A DNA stretch of 46,757 nucleotides from positions 1-46,757 of the forward strand of contig NZ_JACUUJ010000024.1 of assembly GCF_014859355.1 (NCBI RefSeq). Reading direction: 5' to 3'. Positions 1 to 8,473 of the stretch are shown here, in pieces; the stretch's first letter is position 1, and every line of letters starts with the position of its first letter. Both the position numbers and the translations under genes were made by a program. The notes beneath the pieces were generated by a model, which had not been told where the DNA came from, made no database searches, and saw only the letters and a list, made by a program, of their open reading frames with translations. This DNA is from Yoonia sp. GTDB taxonomy: Bacteria > Pseudomonadota > Alphaproteobacteria > Rhodobacterales > Rhodobacteraceae.

Positions 1-1
1 G

Positions 2-91
2 TGGCGGACAGACAGGGATTCGAACCCTGGAGACGGTCTCCCGCCTACACACTTTCCAGGCGTGCGCCTTCGACCACTCGGCCACCTGTCC
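2..91 (-). tRNA. tRNA-Ser (anticodon GGA)
   Basis: A full cloverleaf reads on the minus strand. The acceptor stem GGACAGG pairs with TCTGTCC, followed by discriminator G and an encoded CCA. The anticodon loop is CTGGAAA (anticodon GGA). The long variable arm gives a total of 90 nt, as expected for a class II serine tRNA. The T arm has the normal GGTTCGAATCC core. It decodes UCC and UCU. It is transcribed away from the AI-2E-type gene to its right. Confidence 0.96.
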
Positions 92-101
92 GTGACGAGG
101 G

Positions 102-129
102 TTTAGACCGGGCCTGGCCCCTTTTGCAA
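102..129 (-). promoter_or_regulatory. Probable sigma-70 promoter of tRNA-Ser
   Basis: On the minus strand TTGCAA (129-124) and TCTAAA (107-102) are separated by 16 bases, and the -10 box ends 10 bases before the mature tRNA 5' end. Spacing and position fit a housekeeping promoter. Assigned by eye only. Confidence 0.5.
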
Positions 130-218
130 GACCTTCATAATATGTTTGTTTATTGTCTTTACTGCATCTGCATCCGCAGCCATGTTCAAGCCGTCACGAA
201 TATGTCAGTCTAGGTGCT

Positions 219-1349
219 ATGTTACACGATCCGCCCAAAACAAGCGTTCCTGAAAAACGGTCCGAATCAACCCGGCTGCAGACCGGCGCGTTGTTGATTA
301 TTGCGTTTGCTGTCGTTCTTTTCCTGCTGGTGCAGGCACGGTTTATCCTGATTTCGCTGGCGACGGCGATCATTTTGTTCAGTCTTACAAGCGATGTCAT
401 CAATTTTATCGCGCGGCAACGCATTGGGCCGATTCGTATCCCCAATGCCGTGGCCAGCGCCGTCGCCATGGTTCTGATTGCCGCCGCTCTTTTGACGCTG
501 GCGTCTGTTCTGGTCGGACAAGTCAACACCGTGCTGGTCACAACGCTGTCTTATGCCGAACGCGCGCCCTCTGCGGTTGCATCATTGTTCAGTTGGCTTG
601 GCGAAGAAGAAGAGCGCGCCATTTCCAACGCTGTCCGCTCAATGGAGGTGTCAGGCTATCTGCGCACGGCCGCTGGGCAAGCAAGCGGAATCATGCAGGC
701 CACCGTTCTGGTGATCCTCTTTGTCGGCTTTTTGTTTGCCGAGCGTGTTTGGTTCGAAACCAAACTTGACAATTTCGTCGGTGACAAGGCGCAAGCCGAA
801 CGGATCGGCCGGATCATTCAATCCATTATTCACCGGGTCAATTATTACCTTCTGGTCAAAACCGTGATCAGCGCGATCACCGGGGCAATGGTCTATGTGC
901 TGGCGCGGGCGTTTCAACTGGAATTGGCGACATCCATCGGGATCATCACATTCGTGCTGAATTTCATCCCGAATATAGGCTCGATCGTGGCGACCGTGCT
1001 GATTTCACTGATGGCCCATGTCCAAATCGGTGACGCTACGATTACGCTGCTGATCTTTACCATTTCAGGGATCATTCAGTTCATCAACGGCAGCATTATT
1101 GATCCGATGTTGATGGGGCATGCCTTGCGCCTGTCATCCTTCGGGATCATTCTGTCGCTCGCTTTTTGGGGGGCCGTTTGGGGCATTCCCGGGATGTTTT
1201 TATCGGTGCCGATTATGGTGATGCTTTTGGTTGTGTGCAGCCATGTTCCGCATTTGCGTCCCTTTGCCATTCTGCTGTCGCGCGAAGGATTGCCTGAATC
1301 CGAACAGATGCTTGATCAAACACCCGACAGACATCGTCACAAAGACTGA
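219..1349 (+). CDS. AI-2E family transporter (UPF0118 / PF01594)
   Basis: Inner-membrane permease of the AI-2E transporter/PerM family, 376 residues from the chosen start. Hydrophobic segments begin right after a short polar N-terminus, and further helices fill the second half, ending in the family-typical run with SFGIILSLAFWGAVWGIPGM near the C-terminus. Members have been linked to autoinducer-2 export or Na+/H+ exchange, but the substrate cannot be read from sequence. An upstream in-frame ATG at 153 would add a non-hydrophobic stretch. I prefer ATG 219, which has AGG four bases upstream. The gene is convergent with alaX, only 22 bases away, and its probable terminator lies inside the alaX 3' end. 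Confidence 0.88.
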   Translation: MLHDPPKTSVPEKRSESTRLQTGALLIIAFAVVLFLLVQARFILISLATAIILFSLTSDVINFIARQRIGPIRIPNAVASAVAMVLIAAALLTLASVLVGQVNTVLVTTLSYAERAPSAVASLFSWLGEEEERAISNAVRSMEVSGYLRTAAGQASGIMQATVLVILFVGFLFAERVWFETKLDNFVGDKAQAERIGRIIQSIIHRVNYYLLVKTVISAITGAMVYVLARAFQLELATSIGIITFVLNFIPNIGSIVATVLISLMAHVQIGDATITLLIFTISGIIQFINGSIIDPMLMGHALRLSSFGIILSLAFWGAVWGIPGMFLSVPIMVMLLVVCSHVPHLRPFAILLSREGLPESEQMLDQTPDRHRHKD

Positions 1350-1371
1350 TGTAGACGCGCCAGCGCGCTGC

Positions 1372-2088
1372 TTACGCAAAGTGCAAATAAACCCGCCGGT
1401 TCTGCCGGCCCTTTTTTTCGATCTTACCCAAGCTGACCCGGCCAATTTCGCGGGTATTCGCAACATGGGTGCCCCCACAGGGTTGCAGGTCGGCAGTTTC
1501 AAGGCCAACGCCGATCCGCACCAATCGGATACGTCCACCGCCACGGGGGGGCTGGACAGCCATTGTTTTCACAAGATCGGGTTGCGCATCCAGTGCGGAT
1601 TCGCTGATCCACTCTTCCGTCACGTCCATATTGCAGGCAATCAGCCGGTTCAGATCCTCTTCGACCGCGGCCCGATCATCCAGTGCGTCTGGCATATTGA
1701 AATCCAGCCGCCCCTTGTCAGCCGCAATCGCACCGCCCGTGACCGGCAAAGGGATCACAACCGACAACAGATGCAGGGCCGTATGCATCCGCATATGGCG
1801 ATACCGGCGGTCCCAGTTGATTTTCTGATGCACCCGGTCGCCCACCGCAGGCATCGCCGCAGGCTCTGCCGGCAGCAAAACCACACCATCCCCCTGCCCT
1901 TTCACGGCCGTGGCAATATCCAGCGTCCCACCATGCCAAACAAGCTGGCCGCTATCCCCGGGCTGCCCGCCAGAGGTGGGGTAAAACACGGATTTATCCA
2001 GCATGATCCCACCTTCAGAGGTGATCGCTGTCACATGGGCCGGTGCCTCGCGCAGATAGGCATCATCACGAAACAACAAGTCAGTCAT
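1372..2088 (-). CDS. alaX: Alanyl-tRNA editing protein, AlaX type
   Basis: Free-standing trans-editing domain related to the AlaRS editing domain. This family hydrolyses mischarged Ser-tRNA(Ala) (and/or Gly) in the cytosol. The 238-residue protein has the whole zinc site: HxxxH at H102 and H106, and C204-G-G-T-H208. The N-terminal YPTSGGQPGDSG stretch matches the glycine-rich motif of AlaX-M and AlaRS editing domains. Its ATG overlaps the TGA of the upstream channel gene by four bases (ATGA, 2085-2088), so it is probably the last gene of a coupled run with cysK and the MscS-type channel. Residue-level substrate preference is not predictable here. Confidence 0.92.
   Translation of the reverse strand: MTDLLFRDDAYLREAPAHVTAITSEGGIMLDKSVFYPTSGGQPGDSGQLVWHGGTLDIATAVKGQGDGVVLLPAEPAAMPAVGDRVHQKINWDRRYRHMRMHTALHLLSVVIPLPVTGGAIAADKGRLDFNMPDALDDRAAVEEDLNRLIACNMDVTEEWISESALDAQPDLVKTMAVQPPRGGGRIRLVRIGVGLETADLQPCGGTHVANTREIGRVSLGKIEKKGRQNRRVYLHFA
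1395..1418 (+). terminator. Rho-independent terminator inside the alaX 3' end
   Basis: GCCGG-TTCTG-CCGGC (1395-1409) is followed by CC and seven T residues (1412-1418). It lies 46 bases past the stop of the AI-2E-type gene in the right orientation to end that transcript. The same bases encode the last residues of AlaX on the other strand. Confidence 0.7.
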
Positions 2089-4466
2089 GCTTTGCTTTCC
2101 TTCAGCGCCTCGGGATTGCGCAGCCAGATGTCATGTTGCGCAAAGGGAATCTCAATGCCTTCTGCGGCAAACCTTTTGGCAATTTCGTGGTTTATCTCGG
2201 ATTTTGTATTCATGATGTAATTCACATCGCGCAGAATGGCCCGAATTTCAAAATCAAGCGAACTTGCCCCAAACCCCATAAACAGAACGGCAGGCGGTGG
2301 CGTCATCAGGACCATCGGGTGGGCCTCGGCAATTTCGCGCAGGATGTTTGTTACCTTGTCCACGTCACTGCCATAGGCCACCCCAACCGACAAGATGACC
2401 CGGCCAATCAGGTTGCCACGCGTCCAGTTGATGACCTGATTGCTGACCAGATCGGCATTGGGCACGATCACATCGGTCCGGTCAAAAGTTTCGATCCGGG
2501 TAGAGCGCACAGAAATGGCGCGCACATAGCCCATCTTTCCGCCGACTTCGATCCAGTCACCTTCACTGACGGGGCGCTCGATCAACAAAATGATCCCCGA
2601 CACAAAGTTTGACACGATATTCTGCAACCCGAACCCGATTCCGACCGACAAGGCACCCGCCACGATCGCGAGGCTCGACAGGTCAATCCCCGCACTGGTG
2701 ATCGCGATGATTGCAGCCAGAATGATCCCAAGATAGCCAAAACCGGCCACAATCGCATTTTGCCCCCCCAGATCCAACCGGGTGCGTGGCAGCACCGATT
2801 TGCGCAGACTGCCCTGAATAAACCGCGTCAGCAGGTAACCCAGTGCAAAGACGATCGCAAAAGTCAGAAAATCGCCGGGCGAAATGCGGGATTCGCCGAG
2901 CGCAAAACCTTCGCCAAAGCGGGTCCACTGTTCCTCTAGGTCATCGACACGGGCGCCCCATATCAGCGCAAAAAGCGGCAGGCTAAGAATGTAGATCAAG
3001 AAACTGATCAGAACCGGCAACAGCGCAAAGGCGCCCTTGTTGTTTTCGTCGTTGATGTCATCGCGGCTAACGTCGTGCACCAAACGCTGGATCGCCAGCA
3101 AAAGCCCGATCAATGCCAGCGACATGATCGCCGGCACCATCAGCGCCCGACCCGCGGCACCATATCCCAGCGCCGCAACCAAAGGGGCGACAACAGCGAT
3201 CAGGATGCAAAGCTGCCCTACCAGATCCCGCAGGCGGCCCTGCGATACGGTCTGGCCTTCAATCTCTTCCGGCTTGCGCCGGATGACATGCCCCAGTTGC
3301 CACAACACAACGCCCATGACTGCCAACACCGGCCATTCAATCGCTGCGCGCACACCGGGATCTGTTTCGATAGTCTGCAATGCAGCGTCAAACAGCGACC
3401 CGATGGCCATGATCCACGCCAGTGTCAGGCTATAGGCCCGGCCCAGCCGGCGCGTGCCCCGATCATACCCCAGATACCCCGCCTGCACACCCGACGGAAA
3501 AATGCGCCCCCCCAGCCACCAGGCAAACACCACTGCAAACCCCGCAGACGGGATCGCCGCCACCACAAGACTGCTGCGAAGACCAAAAATATCAAGCGTT
3601 TCAAGCGACAATCGCAGCGCCACCAGCCCCAGAACCGGCACTGCAATTTGCGCCAGCGACAAAGTGAACATCCAGACTGGCATCAGTTTCCCGGCGCGAG
3701 TTTCCAGGGTGCTGCGCCATGTGGTAATCCATCGCCGCACAAACCAAAGCAGCCCGACAGCCACAACAAACAGCGCAACCGCGCGCGGCAGGTTTGACTG
3801 AAGCCGCCCCGATTCAACCCCTTGAACAAGACCCGCGGCGATTTCGACGCCCACGATGGATACTGCGTTCCAAACGGCCGCCACTGCCCCACCCAGATGC
3901 ACCGGATTCAGCGGGGATGGGCCACGTTTGGTCAGTTCGGCCGTTTGGCGTTGCAATAGGCGCGCATCAAATTCGCGGATCAATCCATCAGCGCGGGCAT
4001 GCGCCTCTGCGGCCAGGATGCCCGGTGCTGCAAGGGCGCGCCTTTGTTCAGCTAACGCCGCCCGTCGCGTTGCAACGTCGGGGGCTTCCTCGCCTGTTTC
4101 AGGGACTGCACCCAGCGCCGCAATCTGGGCATTTACCGTGGCAAGCCGGGCGGCGTTGTCGCGTGTGCGCAAGTGGAATGCGTCACGCCACATCACCAGA
4201 TCCGCCCGCACGCGGTTCACCGCAAACAGTGATGCATCGGGCCGCATGGCCAGATCTTCTGCAAGCCGCGCAACCCTTTCCCAGCCTTCGTCAAAGGGCG
4301 CGACCGGCGGTTGCTGTAACGACGCGTCGGGCGCGGCTGGTCCTTGCATGTCCGTGACCGTGTCCTGCGCGGCCGTGTCCGGCACGGCTGCATCACCAAT
4401 GCCTTGGGCAAGCCCCGGCAAAGGCCACAGCGTCAGGACCGCAACAAGGAACAGCCGCCGGATCAT
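2085..4466 (-). CDS. Mechanosensitive channel, DUF3772 plus MscS domains
   Basis: Large inner-membrane mechanosensitive channel, 793 residues. A signal peptide (residues 1-20, cleaving near GLAQG) is followed by a periplasmic domain with the DUF3772 pattern (about 60-190), then a series of transmembrane helices (about 220-600). The MscS pore and beta domain follows, with the signature GIGFGLQNIVSNFVSG, then ERPVSEGDWIEV and the IVPNADLVSNQVINW motif. Such long MscS relatives release solutes on hypo-osmotic shock. The start overlaps the cysK stop by four bases and its stop overlaps the alaX start, so the three genes look translationally coupled. The BCCT osmolyte importer nearby makes an osmotic role sensible, though this is only context. 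Confidence 0.93.
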   Translation of the reverse strand: MIRRLFLVAVLTLWPLPGLAQGIGDAAVPDTAAQDTVTDMQGPAAPDASLQQPPVAPFDEGWERVARLAEDLAMRPDASLFAVNRVRADLVMWRDAFHLRTRDNAARLATVNAQIAALGAVPETGEEAPDVATRRAALAEQRRALAAPGILAAEAHARADGLIREFDARLLQRQTAELTKRGPSPLNPVHLGGAVAAVWNAVSIVGVEIAAGLVQGVESGRLQSNLPRAVALFVVAVGLLWFVRRWITTWRSTLETRAGKLMPVWMFTLSLAQIAVPVLGLVALRLSLETLDIFGLRSSLVVAAIPSAGFAVVFAWWLGGRIFPSGVQAGYLGYDRGTRRLGRAYSLTLAWIMAIGSLFDAALQTIETDPGVRAAIEWPVLAVMGVVLWQLGHVIRRKPEEIEGQTVSQGRLRDLVGQLCILIAVVAPLVAALGYGAAGRALMVPAIMSLALIGLLLAIQRLVHDVSRDDINDENNKGAFALLPVLISFLIYILSLPLFALIWGARVDDLEEQWTRFGEGFALGESRISPGDFLTFAIVFALGYLLTRFIQGSLRKSVLPRTRLDLGGQNAIVAGFGYLGIILAAIIAITSAGIDLSSLAIVAGALSVGIGFGLQNIVSNFVSGIILLIERPVSEGDWIEVGGKMGYVRAISVRSTRIETFDRTDVIVPNADLVSNQVINWTRGNLIGRVILSVGVAYGSDVDKVTNILREIAEAHPMVLMTPPPAVLFMGFGASSLDFEIRAILRDVNYIMNTKSEINHEIAKRFAAEGIEIPFAQHDIWLRNPEALKESKA

Positions 4467-5494
4467 GTGTCGGCAAAGACCGACGGCAGTTCAACCTTTG
4501 CTTCCAGCCATTCCGGCACCGGTAGACCCTTTTCACGCAGGAAGCCGGGGTTATACAGCTTGGATTGATAGCGGGTGCCATAGTCGCACAGGATAGTCAC
4601 AATCGTATGGCCCGGCCCCATGTCGCGCGCCATGCGGATCGCTCCGGCTACATTGATGCCCGTCGAACCGCCCATGCACAAACCTTCGTGTTGCAACAGA
4701 TCAAAGACAATCGGCAGTGCCTCTTGATCGCTGACGTTATAGCAAAAATCGGGCTTCAGCCCTTCAAGGTTCCGGGTAATCCGCGCTTGCCCGATGCCTT
4801 CGGAAATTGACGATCCTTCCATCTTCAGCACGCCGGTGGTGTAATAGGAATAGAGAGCGGCGCCATCAGGATCGGACAGCCCGATTTTAACGCCTTTGTC
4901 CTGCAAGGCCATGGCGACCCCCGCCAGCGTGCCGCCCGACCCGCAGGCGCAGATGAACCCGTCAACCTTGCCGCCCGTCTGGTCCCAGATTTCCGGGCCG
5001 GTGGTTTCGATATGCGCCTGCCGATTGGCGACGTTATCAAACTGGTTCGCCCAGACCGCCCCATGCGGTTCGGTCTTGGCCAATTCATTGGCCAGCCGTT
5101 CGGAATAGCGGACAAAATTGTTGGGGTTGCGATAGGGCGCTGCGGGCACTTCGACCAGTTGCGCACCGGCAAGGCGCAGCATGTCTTTCTTTTCCTGACT
5201 TTGGGTTTCAGGAATAACGATGACCGTCTTGAACCCCATGGATGCGCCCACCAGCGCCAGCCCGATGCCGGTATTGCCGGCGGTCCCTTCGACAATCGTG
5301 CCGCCCGGTTGCAGATCACCCCTGGCAATCGCATCACGGATCATGAACAGCGCCGCGCGATCCTTGACGGACTGTCCGGGGTTCATAAACTCTGCCTTGC
5401 CCAGAATGGTACAGCCCGTTGCCTCTGACGCGGCGCGCAGTTTGATCAACGGGGTATTGCCGACCGCATCGGCCAAATCTTGTCTGATGGTCAT
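4463..5494 (-). CDS. cysK: Cysteine synthase A (O-acetylserine sulfhydrylase)
   Basis: PLP enzyme that makes cysteine from O-acetylserine and sulfide. The 343-residue protein has the PLP lysine K44 in NPGQSVKDRAA, the substrate loop EGTAGNTGIGLA, and the glycine-rich phosphate cradle CGSGGTLAGVA. It has a C-terminal extension compared with the about 310-residue E. coli CysK, a form common in Rhodobacterales. It follows trgB by 53 bases and overlaps the channel gene by four. The order trgA-trgB-cysK is the tellurite-resistance locus described in R. sphaeroides, where loss of cysK lowers resistance, so a role in thiol supply during oxidative or tellurite stress is likely. Confidence 0.95.
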   Translation of the reverse strand: MTIRQDLADAVGNTPLIKLRAASEATGCTILGKAEFMNPGQSVKDRAALFMIRDAIARGDLQPGGTIVEGTAGNTGIGLALVGASMGFKTVIVIPETQSQEKKDMLRLAGAQLVEVPAAPYRNPNNFVRYSERLANELAKTEPHGAVWANQFDNVANRQAHIETTGPEIWDQTGGKVDGFICACGSGGTLAGVAMALQDKGVKIGLSDPDGAALYSYYTTGVLKMEGSSISEGIGQARITRNLEGLKPDFCYNVSDQEALPIVFDLLQHEGLCMGGSTGINVAGAIRMARDMGPGHTIVTILCDYGTRYQSKLYNPGFLREKGLPVPEWLEAKVELPSVFADT

Positions 5495-5547
5495 CTTAGG
5501 GCGCCTTTCGTTTTACGTAACATGTGTAGGCCCGCGCCAGCCTGACA

Positions 5548-6663
5548 TCAAGACATGGCGCGCAGTCGTGTCCGGTGGCGGGCCAGCCAGTTAAGCAGTA
5601 AAACCAATGGGCCGGTCGCGATTTCACCGCTGTCCATCAACGCCAAGGCCCTGTCCAGCGTGATCGGGTGCAGGCGCAAATCCTCTGCTTCGGATGCAAG
5701 CCCGCCGCTATAGGGGGATGTTTGCGGGATATCGCACAGACCGACATAGCCATACATGAAATCGGTTGACGCGCCGGGCGACGCGTAGAACGCGCTGACA
5801 GGTTCAAGATGGCGCAGGGTAAGCCCTGCTTCCTCTTGTGCTTCGCGGTGTGCGGCATCTTGCGGGGTTTCGCGGGCATCAACGATTCCGGCCACAGGCT
5901 CCAGCATCCACGGATTGGGATCATGCCGCATCAGCGGCCCCATGCGAAACTGTTCCACCAGCACCACACGGTCGCGCAGCGGATCATAAGGCAGCACGAT
6001 GGCCGCATCGACACCAAGGAAGGCCTCGCGCACCAAAAGATGCGATCTTGTGCCATCAAACCGGCGATGGGTCACATCGACGCTTTGCAAACGAAAAAAA
6101 GACCCCTGCGGTGGGCGGCTGGCGACAATGCGCATATCGTCAGGTGCTGCGGCATGGCGGATTTGTGCAGGGCCGGCAGAGGCGCGGTGCTTGGCCCAAG
6201 CACGCGCATCGATCATCGGCCACATGCGCCGCAAGGCACCCGGTTCGGGCAATGGACGGTGGGAAAACAGGTCTTGTGCGGCCAGAACCGCAGGGGCCAA
6301 ATGCGCCGGTTCCCACGTCTGCAACGCCCAGTCCCCCGGTCCCGCCACAACCGCCTTTGGCGGCATATAGCAAGAAACCGGGACTATTTCGCCGCCTTGT
6401 GTGACGCGCATTTCTTTGCGCTGATACCCAAATGCCGATTCATACAGATCGAGGCGGTTGACCTGTTGATCCGTCAGATCATGCCAGACAACCCCCCGGC
6501 ATACCGCCCCGCTGGTGGCTATGATAAAGGGCACAACAGCATCCCTGACAGGCAGGCGCGCATATTCTTCCAGTTGTGCCTGCGTCGCAGTCAGACGTCC
6601 GGGCCCGGCAACCGCCGCCATCAATGCATGCGACATCAACGTGCCGTAAACAAACAGATCCAT
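5548..6663 (-). CDS. trgB: TrgB: gamma-glutamylcyclotransferase-like plus NUDIX hydrolase fusion
   Basis: Two-domain cytosolic protein of 371 residues. Residues 1-120 are an AIG2/gamma-glutamylcyclotransferase-like fold: VYGTLM at 5-10 and LDLYESAFGYQRKEMRV, with E75 as the probable acid/base. Residues about 185-360 are an ADP-ribose-pyrophosphatase-like NUDIX domain whose box begins at G259 (G-x5-E-x7-RE-x2-EE-x-G) and is intact. The order and neighbours match the tellurite resistance gene trgB of R. sphaeroides. Substrates are unknown; ADP-ribose for the NUDIX half and a gamma-glutamyl compound for the first half are family-based guesses. Only three bases separate it from trgA, so they are one operon. 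Confidence 0.88.
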   Translation of the reverse strand: MDLFVYGTLMSHALMAAVAGPGRLTATQAQLEEYARLPVRDAVVPFIIATSGAVCRGVVWHDLTDQQVNRLDLYESAFGYQRKEMRVTQGGEIVPVSCYMPPKAVVAGPGDWALQTWEPAHLAPAVLAAQDLFSHRPLPEPGALRRMWPMIDARAWAKHRASAGPAQIRHAAAPDDMRIVASRPPQGSFFRLQSVDVTHRRFDGTRSHLLVREAFLGVDAAIVLPYDPLRDRVVLVEQFRMGPLMRHDPNPWMLEPVAGIVDARETPQDAAHREAQEEAGLTLRHLEPVSAFYASPGASTDFMYGYVGLCDIPQTSPYSGGLASEAEDLRLHPITLDRALALMDSGEIATGPLVLLLNWLARHRTRLRAMS

Positions 6664-6666
6664 CGT

Positions 6667-7107
6667 TCAAGGGTAACGCTTGGCGTAATATTCGGCCACC
6701 CAAGCACCGATGACCCCGCCAACCGCCACCGACACGATCAGGTTCACGTCCAACAATTCTTGCCCAAATTCCAGCATCTGTGCAAAAATATCGACAACCC
6801 CCTCCATCGGGCCATCATAAAGCCGCCGCAACGATTTGCGGATCATCCTTTGGAACGACACAAGAAAGATCACCCAAAACGACAGGGCAAAAGCCCCTGT
6901 CAGACCGTGGCCAATGGCGGCGTAATACCCGCGATTGGCCCGCGCACCGACAATCTTCCACCCACAGACGACGGCAATCGTGATCGTGGCCGGGATCAGG
7001 TAGCCAGGCGCCACACCTTCGGGAAAAAACGGGATCAAAAGGCTCGCAATATACCAACCATATAGCGCATAGGCGATGGCCCCTGCGAGGCGTCCAGCTG
7101 TCGGCAT
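6667..7107 (-). CDS. trgA: TrgA family tellurite-resistance membrane protein
   Basis: 146-residue inner-membrane protein with about four hydrophobic segments: the N-terminal third, the region around GYLIPATITIAVVCGW, the segment ending WVIFLVSF, and the C-terminal third. Opening MPTAGRLAGAI and the GW(K/R)IVG pattern resemble TrgA of R. sphaeroides, where trgAB raises tellurite resistance. The biochemical activity is unknown. AAGGA lies 8-12 bases before the ATG. It sits between cfa (33 bases upstream) and trgB (3 bases downstream). Confidence 0.83.
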   Translation of the reverse strand: MPTAGRLAGAIAYALYGWYIASLLIPFFPEGVAPGYLIPATITIAVVCGWKIVGARANRGYYAAIGHGLTGAFALSFWVIFLVSFQRMIRKSLRRLYDGPMEGVVDIFAQMLEFGQELLDVNLIVSVAVGGVIGAWVAEYYAKRYP

Positions 7108-7140
7108 ACAACGGCATCCTTCTTGGCGTCCGCGCCGCGT

Positions 7141-8349
7141 TCAGGGCGCGCGTGTCACGGTTATCTGGGTTACATCGCAGTTTCCGCTATGAAAAGTGCT
7201 GGCGCAAGAGGTCAGATAAAAGTTCCACATCCGTTTAAACCGTTCATCAAAACCCAAGGCGGCGACATCATCCCAGCGATCATTGAACGTCTCGTGCCAG
7301 CGGCGCAGGGTCTGGCTGTAGCTTTCACCGAATTCAATCGAACGCGCGACGGTTAATCCAGCCTTTTCAATCTCTTGGCGCAAGACCACAGGGCTGGGCA
7401 GCATGCCGCCGGGAAAGATGTATTTCTGGATGAAATCAACGCCCCGCTTGTAGACCTGCCAACGCCTGTGCGCGACCGTGATGATCTGGAGTGTTGCGTG
7501 TTTGCCCGGTTTCAGCCTTTCGCGCAGGGTCTCGAAATAGACCGGCCAGTACTTTTCGCCCACGGCCTCGAACATTTCGATACTGGCGATCCCGTCATAA
7601 ACGCCGGTTTCGTCGCGGTAATCCTGCATCTTGATCGTCACCATATCCGACAGCCCGGCCTTGGCCATCCGTTCTACCGCATAGTCATGTTGTTCGCGGC
7701 TGATCGTCAGGCCTGTAACCCTTAGTCCGCGTTCCTTGGCGGCATATTCGGCAAACCCACCCCAGCCACAGCCGATTTCCAGAACATGATCGCCCGGTTG
7801 CGCGCCCATCTGATCGACCATGCTTTGGTATTTGGCGATCTGCGCGGCCTCCAGGCTTTCTTGTCCGGTGTCGAATTTGGCCGATGAATAGGTCATTGTT
7901 TCGTCCAGCCAAAGCGCATAGAAATCATTGCCCAGATCGTAGTGATAGCTGATGTTCTTTTTCGCCTGCTCTTTGGAATTGCGCTGCATCCAGAACCGCA
8001 TCCGTTCATAAAACCGCACAAGAAACTGGCCGGGAAACCCGTCATACATGTCCTCGGCGTCGTCATGCACCAGATCCATGAAGGCCAACAGATCAGGCGT
8101 TGACCACCAGCCATCCATATAGGCCTCGCAAAACCCAAGATCACCTTCGCGTATGGTGCGCGCAAACAGATCATCGTTATGCACCTGAATTTCAGCCACA
8201 TAGCCCGGTTCTGTTCCTTCGGCGCGAAAATGCCGCCCGTCAGGCAAAATCACGTCAATCCGTCCGCGTTTCATCGTTTGCATCACATCAAAAACAGCGG
8301 AAAAATACCGGGGCAGTTTGTCCTGCCCTTCAGTGCTGGTGAATATCAT
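7141..8349 (-). CDS. cfa: Cyclopropane-fatty-acyl-phospholipid synthase family methyltransferase
   Basis: SAM-dependent methyltransferase that adds a methylene or methyl group to unsaturated acyl chains of membrane phospholipids. The 402-residue protein has the SAM-binding motif VLEIGCGWGGFAEYAA, the family block YDLGNDFYALWLDETMTYSSA just before it, and the C-terminal region ending in TFHSGNCDVTQ. AAAGGAC precedes the ATG at a good distance. In R. sphaeroides, cfaA and phrA are neighbours and belong to the singlet-oxygen sigma-E (RpoE-ChrR) response. The same phr-cfa order appears here, but I could not find a convincing RpoE-type promoter, so shared regulation is inference. Confidence 0.92.
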   Translation of the reverse strand: MIFTSTEGQDKLPRYFSAVFDVMQTMKRGRIDVILPDGRHFRAEGTEPGYVAEIQVHNDDLFARTIREGDLGFCEAYMDGWWSTPDLLAFMDLVHDDAEDMYDGFPGQFLVRFYERMRFWMQRNSKEQAKKNISYHYDLGNDFYALWLDETMTYSSAKFDTGQESLEAAQIAKYQSMVDQMGAQPGDHVLEIGCGWGGFAEYAAKERGLRVTGLTISREQHDYAVERMAKAGLSDMVTIKMQDYRDETGVYDGIASIEMFEAVGEKYWPVYFETLRERLKPGKHATLQIITVAHRRWQVYKRGVDFIQKYIFPGGMLPSPVVLRQEIEKAGLTVARSIEFGESYSQTLRRWHETFNDRWDDVAALGFDERFKRMWNFYLTSCASTFHSGNCDVTQITVTRAP

Positions 8350-8473
8350 TCTTGTCCTTTTGTCGTTCTGAACGCGCTCAGGCGGGTCGCGCTCGGTTTA
8401 TGGCAGTAAATTAACCTGTGTTTCGGTGAAGTCACGGAAAACGTTTGAAAAAGTTTTACTGACCCTGCGTCGT

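Noticed and set aside
1-213. 70-residue open frame over the tRNA-Ser
   Set aside because: It lies across a tRNA on the opposite strand and has no protein-like features.
3075-3797. Long antisense frames in the MscS gene and similar ones in rne, phr and typA
   Set aside because: High-GC shadow frames of well-supported genes; rich in His, Gln, Pro and Arg.
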